From NCBI RefSeq assembly GCF_001641695.1, contig NZ_LSEF01000078.1, forward strand, positions 1 to 64,000: 64,000 bases of DNA, in the 5' to 3' direction. The notes beneath the pieces are model-generated. The model was not told the origin of the DNA. It saw only the letters and a list, made by a program, of their open reading frames with translations, and made no database searches. Source of the stretch: Bradyrhizobium neotropicale. GTDB lineage: Bacteria > Pseudomonadota > Alphaproteobacteria > Rhizobiales > Xanthobacteraceae. The translations under genes were made by a program, and so were the position numbers. Shown here one piece after another: positions 35,999 through 44,757 of this stretch; position 1 is the first letter of the stretch, and every line of letters starts with the position of its first letter.

Positions 35999-36640
35999 AT
36001 GAAACATTCGACCTCCGCGTCGACCGAGGCACTGGTCAAGGCCACCCTGGCCTTAACCTTGATGATGGCGACGACGCAAGCGAGCGAATACAATACGGAC
36101 AAAATCGGGGACGTGCTGAAGAACTCACGCAAGGACTTTACCTTAGTGTGCGCGCATCGTGGCTTGTACGGCATGTCTGTTGGCAGGAACAGAGAGATCA
36201 ACCACGCTAAGGATGTTCCTCAGAACTCCCGGGCTGCTATGCAGACCGCTTCGGATGACCAAATCGAATGCTCGGAGATCGGCCTCCGATCCAACAAGTC
36301 GGGGGACTTTGTCGTGTTGCACAATTCTAACCTGGGTCGTACCACGAACGTAGGCTCGAGGAACGGCAAGTCGGATTATGATCCGTATACTGGCACAGCT
36401 TATAATCCTTCGGTCCTGGAGTACCCCGTGGCGGAAGAGTTGCACCTGCGAACGTCCGACCTAACAACGGGGTGTACTTCAAAATGAATGTCTCGACCTA
36501 CGCCACACCGGCAGACTTTGAGAAGCTCGGCATCTTCGACGAGCTGCGTGAACTTATGAGGCCGCAGTACCTGCGCGTTTGGCAAAATCCGGGCGGGGCA
36601 GAACTATCCTGCGCGTCATGCGTGGCGACGCGCTTGGGGG
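35999..36640 (+). pseudogene. Exported glycerophosphodiester phosphodiesterase remnant
   Basis: It starts with a signal-peptide-like N terminus (ALVKATLALTLMMATTQASE) and the GDPD motif LVCAHRGLYG, then VPQNSRAAM, CSEIGLR (where GDPD enzymes have E-I-D) and VVLHNSNLGRTT. The frame stops at 36487. A further GDPD-like piece, KMNVSTYATPADFEKLG with LRELMRPQYLRVW, follows in another frame from about 36472. The middle and C-terminal thirds of a normal enzyme are missing. It is a decayed gene downstream of the clostripain-like gene, possibly once in the same operon. Confidence 0.7.
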
Positions 36641-36692
36641 GCCGCGGTGCAGGACCCACAAGAATGGTTCCTCTATGCTGCTGTCCCTGAAT

Positions 36693-36708
36693 AGGCATGC
36701 TGCTTGCT
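36693..36708 (+). promoter_or_regulatory. -24/-12 RpoN promoter of module A
   Basis: AGGCATG-CTGC-TTGCT: GG and GC 10 bp apart and a perfect -12 block. It is 118 nt upstream of the 117-aa gene. The stretch GCTTGCTTCGTT followed by GAGGCAGCAT is also present upstream of the second module (about 44650), but there the -24 half is not conserved. Confidence 0.6.
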
Positions 36709-36825
36709 TCGTTCGAGGCAGCATCACCAAACCGCCCCGGTGATGCAGGGGTGGCCTCGGCGCGTTCCACCCACGCGTCGGGCCGCCCCGCCTTGCTTTA
36801 TGACGCCTATCAATAGGACGGAGAT

Positions 36826-37179
36826 ATGAAACTGCACATTCGGACAGCCGCGGCTGCGGTTGCGTTGGCCCACAGTCTCGGACGGCTCGTCGTTCGAGTG
36901 CACGATTTCGAAACCTCCGCGCCTTGCAGGATCAGCATCTCCGTACGGGACGGCATAGTTAGCGGATACGACTACATCAATCATTGTTACGTCACTGGCG
37001 CGCTACCGAACGTGTACCACCACGGCGAGCGTTCACATTTGATGCTCAAACCGACCGGATCGGGAGCCTACAGCGGCTTCGATCACGATACGGCTACCTG
37101 CTTCTCTGTGAAAGTGACGGACGGCGAGGCTCACCTCTTCGACTACAAAGAAGATCTGTACTTCGCATACAGCGCCTGA
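36826..37179 (+). CDS. Module A: 117-aa protein of unknown family
   Basis: A 117-aa protein with a good ribosome binding site (GGACGGAG). The N terminus is Ala-rich and amphipathic (RTAAAAVALAHSLG). The body has the ordered motifs CRISISV, IVSGYDYINHCYVTGALP, VYHHGERSHLML and a C-terminal acidic/aromatic end (FDYKEDLYFAYS). Conserved Cys and His residues could bind a metal. A close paralogue lies at 44758-45111; in both places a YqeB-like gene follows. I know no function for this family. Confidence 0.75.
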   Translation: MKLHIRTAAAAVALAHSLGRLVVRVHDFETSAPCRISISVRDGIVSGYDYINHCYVTGALPNVYHHGERSHLMLKPTGSGAYSGFDHDTATCFSVKVTDGEAHLFDYKEDLYFAYSA

Positions 37180-37392
37180 CCAAACCGGACGCGCAAGCTG
37201 CTTGGTGGTGCGCGACGGCGTTTCGCCGCATGGCTCCTGGGACCCTGCGCTTGCTCGTTCATGTATGGATGGTGGCTGGTTACTCGAGTGCCGTGAGGCA
37301 ACAGCAGTTTGAGGTCGGTCCGCCCCGTGTTCGTTGTATTGTCGACAATAGCCTATGACATGTTGTAGCGAATTACAGCGCCGTCGGCGGCA

Positions 37393-38337
37393 ATGCGACC
37401 CGTCTTTCTGCCCTTTAAGGCCTGTTTCGCGATTGGCGCGAGGTTTGCTCGGTCGCCCAGTAACGCGAACCGCCCCCATTGCCTCGCCTTCATGATCCGG
37501 ACTCCGCGCGCATCACGACCCCTCACGCTGCTGCTTGGCACGAACGAAATCGCTTCAGCCATCGCCGCAAAACTCACTGAGGCGATGTTTGCGGTGGTCA
37601 TGAGACACGATGTCTTCCCGCCGGTGATCCGCCGCGGCATGTCATTTCACGACGCACTGTTCGGTGAACGGCGCGAAGTCGGGGGCGCCGTTGGCAAGCG
37701 GGCCGATACATTGGCGGAGATTGCTCGAATTCACGCCGACCCAAGCAACGTGGCGGTGACCACAATGCACCTGCCCGACATTCTCGCTCTGCGCTCGCTC
37801 TCCGTGATCGTTGATGCACGCATGCAGAAGCATCGGACACCTCTAGATCTTCGCAGCTTCGCGCGGGTTACGGTCGGAATCGGGCCGGGATTCGAGGTGG
37901 GCGTCAACTGCGACACCGCCATCGAGACGCATCCCGCCCAGACCGGTGCAATTGCCTTGCGAGGGGCCACCAAGGCGGCAGATGGCCGGGCCCGCGCGAT
38001 CGGCGGCGCGGGGCGCGAGCGTTTCGTTGATTCGGAGCGCGAGGGCATTTGGCGCACTTCAGTCGATATCGGCGCGGACATATCCAAAGGCTTGCAACTG
38101 GGTTGCCTCGGCCAAAAAGCCATACGAGCGCCCATCACGGGAGTGCTCCGCGGCATTGTACGCGACGGCTCGCAGGTACCGACGGGCGTGAAATTGCTTG
38201 AGGTCGATCCGCGCGGACGCCAGGCCTGCTGGACCGGCATGGATGAACGGGGGCGAGTCATAGGATGCAATGTCGTCGCTGCGGTAGAAAAGTTCATTTC
38301 TCCCCAATCGCGTGATCGTCCTCTTTTTCACCGGTGA
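37393..38337 (+). CDS. Module A: YqeB/EF2563-like molybdenum-hydroxylase accessory protein
   Basis: The 314-codon frame resembles the YqeB/EF2563 family ('selenium-dependent molybdenum hydroxylase system protein'), which has the XdhC-like blocks seen here: LGTNEIASAIAAKL, SVIVDARMQKH, VGIGPGFEVGVNC with ETHPAQTGA, and the PITGVLRGIVRDG / VKLLEVDPRG tail. The start is uncertain: ATG 37492 or the upstream frame start 37393. The region encoding FAIGARFARSP before 37492 is also similar in the second copy, favouring the longer protein. No molybdenum hydroxylase or selenium genes are nearby. Paralogue at 45304-46212. Confidence 0.75.
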   Translation: MRPVFLPFKACFAIGARFARSPSNANRPHCLAFMIRTPRASRPLTLLLGTNEIASAIAAKLTEAMFAVVMRHDVFPPVIRRGMSFHDALFGERREVGGAVGKRADTLAEIARIHADPSNVAVTTMHLPDILALRSLSVIVDARMQKHRTPLDLRSFARVTVGIGPGFEVGVNCDTAIETHPAQTGAIALRGATKAADGRARAIGGAGRERFVDSEREGIWRTSVDIGADISKGLQLGCLGQKAIRAPITGVLRGIVRDGSQVPTGVKLLEVDPRGRQACWTGMDERGRVIGCNVVAAVEKFISPQSRDRPLFHR

Positions 38338-38464
38338 CTTTCGAGACAAATGGCTTCTCATGGCTATTGTCGCGCCTGGCCGCTGAAGTCTATTTACATT
38401 CCGCAGGCTTTTTTGGACAGCAAGCTGGAAGCTCACCTGAATGAGAACATCATATTGCCTGATC

Positions 38465-38701
38465 CTATCGCCACATCGTCGGCGCTTCGCAAAGCGCCTT
38501 ACGGCCGATCTGTTTGAGGCGCTCGGGCGTCTTTTCACCTCCTATCGCAGCCTCCAGAATCTTGGAGGCAACATGCGCCCGGATGCCAGTCTCGCACGGG
38601 GAAATGCTCGCGCAGACCTCATCGAGGACCGCGCGTAACAGTTCGGCGGTATCGGCACCCAGCATTTTGAGATCTCCCCACTCCTCGAAAAGGAAGATCA
38701 T
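38465..38701 (-). CDS. Small hypothetical protein
   Basis: A 78-aa helical protein (LFEEWGDLKMLGADTAELL, then VASKILEAAIGGEKTPERL, ending APTMWR). The ordered, charged helices and the Arg-Lys C terminus look like one of the small proteins common in Bradyrhizobium. Function unknown. Possibly paired with the following minus-strand small gene. Confidence 0.55.
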   Translation of the reverse strand: MIFLFEEWGDLKMLGADTAELLRAVLDEVCASISPCETGIRAHVASKILEAAIGGEKTPERLKQIGRKALCEAPTMWR

Positions 38702-38722
38702 AGGGATCGCGAGTTCCTGAGT

Positions 38723-38938
38723 TCAAGCGCGAAACTCTGAGACAGCCTGTTGCTCGGCGCGCGCATGCCGTACCGGCTGGTCAATCACGCTGGAGCCGTG
38801 CTCGGACCGGACGATTTCGCTTCCGAGCCGCATCAGGTTGTACTGGAGCCAGATCATTTGGACCTTGTCCTGCTCGTTACGCCGAAATAACGCCTCAACA
38901 TAGGCGCCCTTGCAGAGGCGGTACAAATGGCGAGGCAT
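38723..38938 (-). CDS. Small hypothetical protein
   Basis: A 71-aa frame with MPRHLYRLCKGAYVEALFRR, DKVQMIWLQYNLMRLGSEIV. Same strand as, and 21 bp before, the 78-aa gene. No recognised family. An overlapping frame from 39132 to 38854 is the alternative. Confidence 0.4.
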   Translation of the reverse strand: MPRHLYRLCKGAYVEALFRRNEQDKVQMIWLQYNLMRLGSEIVRSEHGSSVIDQPVRHARAEQQAVSEFRA

Positions 38939-39349
38939 ATCTCGCTCCCTTTGCCATTCCGCTGAGCGAGATCAATTCGCCTGCTTCGCTCTTGCCTCCC
39001 GGCCCGCTCGTGAAGCAGCTCAGCTCCAAACTGCATAATAGTGATCAGCGCGTATGAATTAACGCAATCTTTTCCGCATTGACGTCGAAGTCCGGCGACC
39101 GAGCGCCGTATTGCGATGGATTTCACCAACATGGTGGCTCGCTCTTATGTACAATTCATATCGTCCCCTGCCCGCTGCCGCAGAGAAGACAGCGGGGCGG
39201 ATCGACGCTTGGAGACCGACGCCTCAAGACCCGCAAGGCGCCAAGCCGCCCCTACATCACCAGGCTGGGTGGCGGTGATGCTGCCTTAAACCAAGCAAGC
39301 CATGTGCCGCCCCAGAGTGGGGAATTGCCTAGAATTCTGTTCAAGGGGA

Positions 39350-39380
39350 TTGAATCGCCCGTAGCGTCAAGTTGTAGGAA
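39350..39380 (+). promoter_or_regulatory. MerR/NolA-type promoter F, 19-bp spacer
   Basis: TTGAAT (39350-39355), spacer CGCCCGTAGCGTCAAGTTG (exactly 19 bp) and TAGGAA (39375-39380). It shares GTAGCGTCA with promoter C and GTCA-GTTGTAG with the nolA site. It is followed within 35 bp by a GGAGG ribosome binding site and a TTG start at 39413. Confidence 0.7.
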
Positions 39381-39412
39381 TTGTATCAAGCTAAACAAAC
39401 TGGAGGCGACTC

Positions 39413-39670
39413 TTGATCCAGCTCGCTGTATCGCCTTCTTTCGTGACAGAGCTGCCGGTCTTGAGTCTCCGTTCACGTTTGCGCCAGCCTTTGGCGTGCT
39501 ATCCTGGAATCCTTTCATGCTGGACAGAGTTGAGCAGGCCTTTTCCAGTCTTCTGGCCTGGACTTTTGACAGTCCTTTGTTGTGCGCGCTCGCAGCGATC
39601 ACCTCTTTGTATCCGTCATGTCCTACCTGCGCTGGTAACGGTCACCTTGAGCTCCGATGTTTCAGTGTAG
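39413..39670 (+). CDS. Putative protein with TTG start downstream of promoter F
   Basis: An 85-codon frame with TTG start, preceded by GGAGGCGACTC. The product contains hydrophobic, Cys-rich stretches (FPVFWPGLLTVLCCARSQ). The family is not recognised. Promoter plus ribosome binding site are the support; an overlapping frame on the same strand (39079-39684) is an alternative. Confidence 0.35.
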   Translation: MIQLAVSPSFVTELPVLSLRSRLRQPLACYPGILSCWTELSRPFPVFWPGLLTVLCCARSQRSPLCIRHVLPALVTVTLSSDVSV

Positions 39671-39835
39671 CGAGCAGAGGATGAGTTTGTGTTCGACAGG
39701 CGCAACCGGCTATGACGCCTCGCGGTGAGACTCCAGATCTCAACGTAGAACCCTTCAACACGCTCCCCCATAACACGCAAAGGACCCCAGGAAGCACGAT
39801 GGCAAGAGTTTCATGCACCGTTGCTAGGCGCGCCG

Positions 39836-40012
39836 ATGGAAGGCTTTGATTTATTCTCAATGGTCATGGCCGGGGTGTCCTTGGGCGGCCTGGCTGCCGT
39901 GATCGCACGCGATACTTCCGGGCGCGAGTTGCCCTGGTGGAAGCATCTCGCGCTATGGGCAGCGTCGATCGCCCTGCTTTGCTTTATTGCTTACAAGATG
40001 AGCGGGAGCTGA
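39836..40012 (+). CDS. Small two-helix membrane protein
   Basis: A 58-aa protein: first helix LFSMVMAGVSLGGLAAVIA, short loop RDTSGRELPWWK, second helix HLALWAASIALLCFIAYKM. The Arg/Asp loop between two helices is typical of a real membrane hairpin peptide. No ribosome binding site is obvious. Function unknown. Confidence 0.5.
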   Translation: MEGFDLFSMVMAGVSLGGLAAVIARDTSGRELPWWKHLALWAASIALLCFIAYKMSGS

Positions 40013-41100
40013 GCATGCCTCTGATGCCGATAAGCTTCGATACGTCCTGATCGTCTTTCGCGCGCGACGCGGCTCTACGCCGTCGCGCGACGGAAGCCAG
40101 CGCCGCGTCGATGCCTACCACGTGGCGACGAACCCTACCTCGGTCAGAAGGCACGTCGGCCCGGCCCCGTCATCTTGCGCCCGTCGTACGGATTCACCTT
40201 GCAGGCATCGTCGCTGATCGAGGCCGTCCCCGAAGATCCGACACTGCACGCAACCAACATGTGAACCGCTATCGCAGAGTCCAGCGCCCAGATCGCGCGC
40301 GTTTGCCAGAAGTTTCCATACGGATCACCACGCAAGTGAAATAGTAGTAACGACGTCTCGGAATTAATTAATGCAATGAAGCCACCTTCGACGCGCAAAT
40401 TCAGCGCTGGAATCTAGTTTTCGATGGATTCCACTATGCGGCCCGTCTGATTGGCGGTCGCAATCTGCCATAACGTAATCGGGAACTACTGTCGAAGGGT
40501 GGGAGCTTATGAGTTGCCATTGCGGACAGCATTGCCCGTATTTCTGATTTGCGTTAATGGAACCGTTCTAATTGAATGACTGAGCCGTCCACAACTGCCT
40601 CACAGCCGGAATGGAGGCCAGCGGCACATGCGCGAGCGCCAATCTATTAAAGTTTGTGGCTGGCGGTCGTTCTTCAATTCTACGGAGATGGTGCGGCATG
40701 CCCGGATCACAGTGAATGGTCTTGGCGTGTAGTGGAGCTGGACAGAGAAGTAGTGTTCGGCTTGACCTGATGGTTGAAATGGGTGCAGTCTACCTTCTTT
40801 CATAACGATCCCATTAGAGCGGCTGGAGAACAGCAGTTTTCTGCGGCTAAACTGTCAGCAGACGACCTCAAGTCCATCCGGCTATTGACGCACAGAGCGT
40901 ATAAACAGCTGTGCGGTGCGTCGCTGCACACTGGAATTATGCAATGAATCGTTTTGTGAGTTCGCCGTTTATGCATCGACGGAGTTTGGCGAACCGACTT
41001 ACGCGCTCAGAGATCGTCTGCAGAGAGGGTTCGCTTGAATTGCGCTCTGTGGTTCTGAAGAACGGAGTACAATCGTGTGAAATAGCGCGTTGCCCTAGCC
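40013..41100. other. Long gene-poor stretch
   Basis: About 1.1 kb with only short, unsupported frames on both strands (for example 40144-40398, 40600-40803). Locally more AT-rich than the flanks around 40340-40580. No repeats, tRNA or operator motif was found. Confidence 0.5.
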
Positions 41101-41355
41101 ATGTCTGATCGTTTTCCAACCTTCGATGTTGTCTTGCAGCAGCGTCGACGGAGTTGGATATGGTGGGTCTGCACGAGAGACGGCGCGCTCATGATGACAG
41201 GCTCAAGAGGCACCCGCTCCGCCGCCAGCTATGATGCCAACAGAGCACTTTTTGTCTTGCTGCAGAGCGCGCCGTATCACTCCCGACCTTCTGCTCGAAA
41301 GGTCCAGGCTAAGCAAAGAAGCCGTCCTCGGCGTCCCCTTCCGCCAACACGTTAG
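41101..41355 (+). CDS. Small hypothetical protein
   Basis: An 84-aa protein: RRRSWIWWVCTRDGALMMTG followed by RSAASYDANRALFVLLQSAP. The Trp-rich strand, then ANRALFxLL, recalls a small rhizobial family of unknown function. A plausible sigma-70 -10 (TACAAT at 41068-41073) lies just upstream. The C-terminal 20 residues are basic. Confidence 0.5.
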   Translation: MSDRFPTFDVVLQQRRRSWIWWVCTRDGALMMTGSRGTRSAASYDANRALFVLLQSAPYHSRPSARKVQAKQRSRPRRPLPPTR

Positions 41356-41684
41356 AGCTCAATTAGCGCGATGACGGACCAGCGTCCTGCGTGTAGATCG
41401 TCCTGTTACCACGGCTCGACGACGGCCGCCGCTCGCCACGCCCAAAGGGCTTGAGTTCAAGGCCGCGGGGCGAATGCAGTTGTGTCTCGACGGGATAGGT
41501 ACGGCTGGGCCAGTCTGTGAGAGCGGGAGTCTACCGGTCCGCGCCGGCAGCCCCTGCGACGGAGCGCATTTGGCAGTGCTTGTCTCGTGGACTCACCCCT
41601 GACATCAATGGCCCTCTAGGTCGCGCACCACCTACTCGTTGACGCTTTCCCGACATAAGTTGTGTCGCCCGCTGTTGTCGGGTT

Positions 41685-41700
41685 TGTCGTGTCCGCCACA
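41685..41700. promoter_or_regulatory. NifA upstream activator sequence
   Basis: Exact TGT-CGTGTCCGCC-ACA (TGT-N10-ACA). It is 88 bp upstream of the -24-like element at 41788 and 175 bp upstream of the small peptide gene. Confidence 0.6.
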
Positions 41701-41787
41701 CACGGTATTCGGCCGATGTGCTGCTGCCCTCACATTTAAGTTGTTGAATCAAATGCAGGACGGCATTTCAGGGCTCTTCCTGCGCGT

Positions 41788-41803
41788 TGGCATGACTCTT
41801 GAG
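41788..41803 (+). promoter_or_regulatory. Degenerate -24/-12 element before the peptide / radical SAM locus
   Basis: TGGCATG-ACTC-TTGAG. The -24 block is good, but the invariant GC of the -12 is GA. Together with the exact NifA site 88 bp upstream it looks like a NifA/RpoN promoter that is weakened or carries a base error. Confidence 0.45.
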
Positions 41804-41874
41804 TTTCCCTCGTTGCGACGGCCGGCGCCGCCCGGCATCACAGACTGATCTTCTCATGTGCGAAGGAGGCAATA

Positions 41875-42052
41875 ATGAAGACCGATATGTCCGTCTACGG
41901 CGTGACCGAGCTAACTGCCAAAGAAGCATTTGCAGGCTTCGGGAGGGTGGTCTTGGCTGCTTATAGGGATAACTCGCGGAATCGTGGGCGTCGCAGCCGC
42001 GGTAGCTTTAACTGCGGCTGTTTGGGCTCTTACACATAAGCCACACGGTTAG
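41875..42052 (+). pseudogene. Double-glycine-leader peptide gene, one-base frameshift
   Basis: A strong GAAGGAGG ribosome binding site precedes ATG 41875. The first 21 codons give MKTDMSVYGVTELTAKEAF plus AG. Skipping one base near 41938 continues as SGG and then a hydrophobic, Ala/Val/Trp-rich core ending WALTHKPHG (stop 42050-42052). The restored leader ends LTAKEAFAGSGG, fitting the LSxxELxxIxGG rule of double-glycine leaders (Leu -12, Glu -8, GG at -2/-1), and the core would be 34 residues. As sequenced, the frame runs on to a stop at 42037-42039 with an unrelated basic tail. It is probably a bacteriocin-like or signalling peptide; no C39 peptidase exporter is in the window. Confidence 0.6.
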
Positions 42053-42199
42053 ATCTAAGAACACAAGCGGCTGAAACGCCATACTGAACGGATTGGCAGC
42101 TTCCTTGGAAACTGCTGATCATCATAAGGGATGAACTTGTGGCGTTCTAAAAGACGGCGTTCGGACATTCGCCAGCTTTGGCAATCAACGGATTAGGTC

Positions 42200-43532
42200 A
42201 TGGATTGCCTGGAATTTCTTCGGACAAATATAGCGAATAAAGAGCTGCCAACTTACGTCTATGGCTATCCTTCCAAGCGAGCGTATCGAGCTTTTCCGCA
42301 GCCACTGCGCATAATTGATGTCGTTGAGCAGGCTGGCCGTTCCAAGCAAATCAACATCTATATCCATATCCCGTTCTGCCGCTATCGCTGCGCCTACTGC
42401 ACGCTCTTTCTTACAACGCGCTTTAAACCGGCGACGCGGGACTCCTATGTTGCTCGATTGGTAGAGCACGTCGCGCGATATGGAGAATACTTCGGAGATC
42501 GAGAGGTTGTAAGTATCTATTTCGGCGGCGGTACGCCAACCCTGCTAACTCGGCATCAATTCGGCGAGCTCTTCGCCGCCCTCGACGCTGCATTTCCAAC
42601 ACGAAGCCGGCAATGTGAGATTACGGTCGAGAGCGCGCCGGACACTTTCGACAACAATCTTCTGGATTGCTTGAAGGCACTTGGTGTCAACCGAATGAGC
42701 ATGGGCATCCAAAGCATGGTACCCGGCGAGCTTGCGCACTCTGGTAGGCCATATTCGGTCGAGACGGCAGAAGCAGCAATCGAAGCCCTCATCAAGCGCT
42801 TTTCCCACGTCAATCTCGATCTGATCTACGGCCTGCGTGGTCAAACCCGTGACTCCTGGATCTTTTCGCTTGGCCGCGTGCTCGACTATGAGCCGCAGAC
42901 GATCTCTCTTTACCCCGTTGTTGTTCGTCCGATGACAAACATCATTACCTCGAAGGCCCACAATCCCGAATTATTCTTTTCTGAAGCGGAAAAGTATGAG
43001 GTCTACGACCAGAACGTTGCCGTGATGGTAGCCAACAATTATCGCCAGGAATCCTTCACCCGCTTCACCAAGATCGCGGGCGGACACGCTTACCGGCAGG
43101 AGGCATCGGATTTCATTGGGAGCTGGCGCCAGAAACTATTTCGGCCGATATCACTACAGCACCGATTATGCTGTCGACTGGAGCGCGGCTTCGCCGATCA
43201 TCAGCGCCTTCTTAGCTCGCTCCTTCGATCCTAATGCGATCGCATCGCACGGAATCAAACTGACACAGGAAGATCTTGCGCGTCGTTACGTCCTGCTTGG
43301 ACTCACATTGTCAGCTCTCAGCAGAAGACGCTACGCTGCAGTATTCGGACGCGCATTGACGGTCGATTTCGGCAAAGAACTCGAGGCGCTCGAGGCTCTG
43401 CAACTCGTCGACTTCGCCGACGGCGATACTTATCAACTAACTCACGCGGGATTCAAATATTCGAGCATTATGGCGCGAATGTTTTACTCGCGCACGATGG
43501 TGGCCCTCGAAGAGCAATATCAGGCAGCGTGA
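42200..43532 (+). pseudogene. HemW-like radical SAM enzyme, one frameshift
   Basis: The N-terminal frame (42200-43234) has the radical SAM cluster motif FCRYRCAYC (C-X3-C-X2-C) preceded by INIYIHIP, then SIYFGGGTPTLL and GVNRMSMGIQS. The coproporphyrinogen oxidase-like C-terminal part GAGARNYFGRYHYSTDY through LGLTLSALSR is in a second frame that ends at 43532. One indel near 43115-43125 separates them, so about 440 residues would be restored. The N-terminal YVYGYPSKRAYR resembles the STM4012-type branch of the HemW superfamily. Whether the enzyme acts in haem synthesis or on another substrate, such as the neighbouring peptide, is unknown. Confidence 0.8.
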
Positions 43533-43540
43533 GGTTCAGT

Positions 43541-44485
43541 ATGCAAGAGATGCCGCGCCTTTGGTGGGATGCGGGCTACGCCAACCCGGAGGTTTCGTGT
43601 ATGGGTGGTCCCAGTCCCGAAATCTTCGAAATCGCACCAGCCCTCCGCGCGAAAAGCGTCGTTGTCGAGCTGGGTTGCGGCGAAGGGCGCAATGCCCTCT
43701 ATTTGGCCCATTTTGATCATCGAGTGATCGCGACCGACATCTCTGAAGCCGCTATCTCCAAGCTGAACCGGCTCGCAGGCGATCTTGGCGTGAAGATAAC
43801 GAGCGGCGTGGTTCGTGTTGAAGATTTCCAGCCGCCTACTTACCACGACGTCTTTATAGCCCATTCGGTTCTGCATTTCACCGAACGAAGCGTCTGGAAG
43901 CCGCTCGTCACGGCCTTGATCGATCGGACGCGACCTGGAGGATTTCATTGCTTCACCAACACGCTCGAACGACCAGACCACCCTATTCCCAAGGAGGGGC
44001 TGGCATCTGGTCACAAGAAGTCGTTCGCACGTGGAGAGCTGGAGGCGATCTATACACAAGCCGGCTGGGAGATCTTGCGCTCCGATCATTACATCAAATG
44101 GGACTCCCATCCTGGCATTCCGATCCATTCGCACTGCATCGAGAAAGTCGTGGTCCGTAGGCCAATTGGATCCGAAGATCTCCCGCGGTTGAGGGCTGAG
44201 CCCATCAAGGCAGCCGGGATGATACCTGCCAAACAGTTTAGTACCTTGAAACTGGGCACACCGCGCGAAGCCATAATTGAAATGCTCGGCTCGCCGCCGG
44301 CCAGCCATGGCGTGACGACTTCCCGGAGAACGGTTGGCGGCAACAATCAAGAGGCCATAGCGGACGGCTACGTACGCGAGGACATGATCTATGGCGATCA
44401 CGGCCTTCAGTTTGTCAATGGAAAGCTTACCGGAAAATATCAGTACTTCACGCCCCCGAAGCGCTTGACCATTCGAGATGAGTGA
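43541..44485 (+). CDS. Class I SAM-dependent methyltransferase (TehB-like) with extra C-terminal domain
   Basis: A 314-aa protein. Residues from about 35: motif I VVVELGCGEGRNALYLA, motif II VIATDISEAAI, then HDVFIAHSVLHF. This resembles TehB and related small-molecule or peptide methyltransferases. The last 85 residues form a separate domain with KLGTPREAIIEMLGSPP, reminiscent of BamE/SmpA-like repeats. The ATG at 43541 has GAGG upstream; a GTG at 43529 would overlap the radical SAM stop. It directly follows the radical SAM gene, so the two were probably co-transcribed. Confidence 0.8.
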   Translation: MQEMPRLWWDAGYANPEVSCMGGPSPEIFEIAPALRAKSVVVELGCGEGRNALYLAHFDHRVIATDISEAAISKLNRLAGDLGVKITSGVVRVEDFQPPTYHDVFIAHSVLHFTERSVWKPLVTALIDRTRPGGFHCFTNTLERPDHPIPKEGLASGHKKSFARGELEAIYTQAGWEILRSDHYIKWDSHPGIPIHSHCIEKVVVRRPIGSEDLPRLRAEPIKAAGMIPAKQFSTLKLGTPREAIIEMLGSPPASHGVTTSRRTVGGNNQEAIADGYVREDMIYGDHGLQFVNGKLTGKYQYFTPPKRLTIRDE

Positions 44486-44757
44486 CGCTCGAACGGCTTC
44501 TCATTGGTGCCTTGGCCACCGAAAAACGTCTCGGGTCGCTTGCCTTCATCCAGGCCTATCCCGCACTGCACAGCGCGCCGGGCCTTGCAGATCTGGGAAT
44601 GCCTCATGGCAGGCAGTTTACAGCCTGCCGCCATGGTGCCCGTCGCGTAGCTTGCTTCGTTGGAGGCAGCATAGCCGTATCCCGCGACGTAGGCGCAGTC
44701 TTGGCCCTTATATCGCGGCATCGGGCAGCCCCCCTGAGGCAATCGGTAGGAGGATAT

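Noticed and set aside
37340..37372. TGTTGTAG as a seventh MerR-type promoter
   Set aside because: No -35 at 19 bp and no dyad in the spacer.
40420..40470. ATCCAT on the minus strand as a nod box
   Set aside because: Only the first block matches; the GATG and ATC-AAACAATC blocks are absent.
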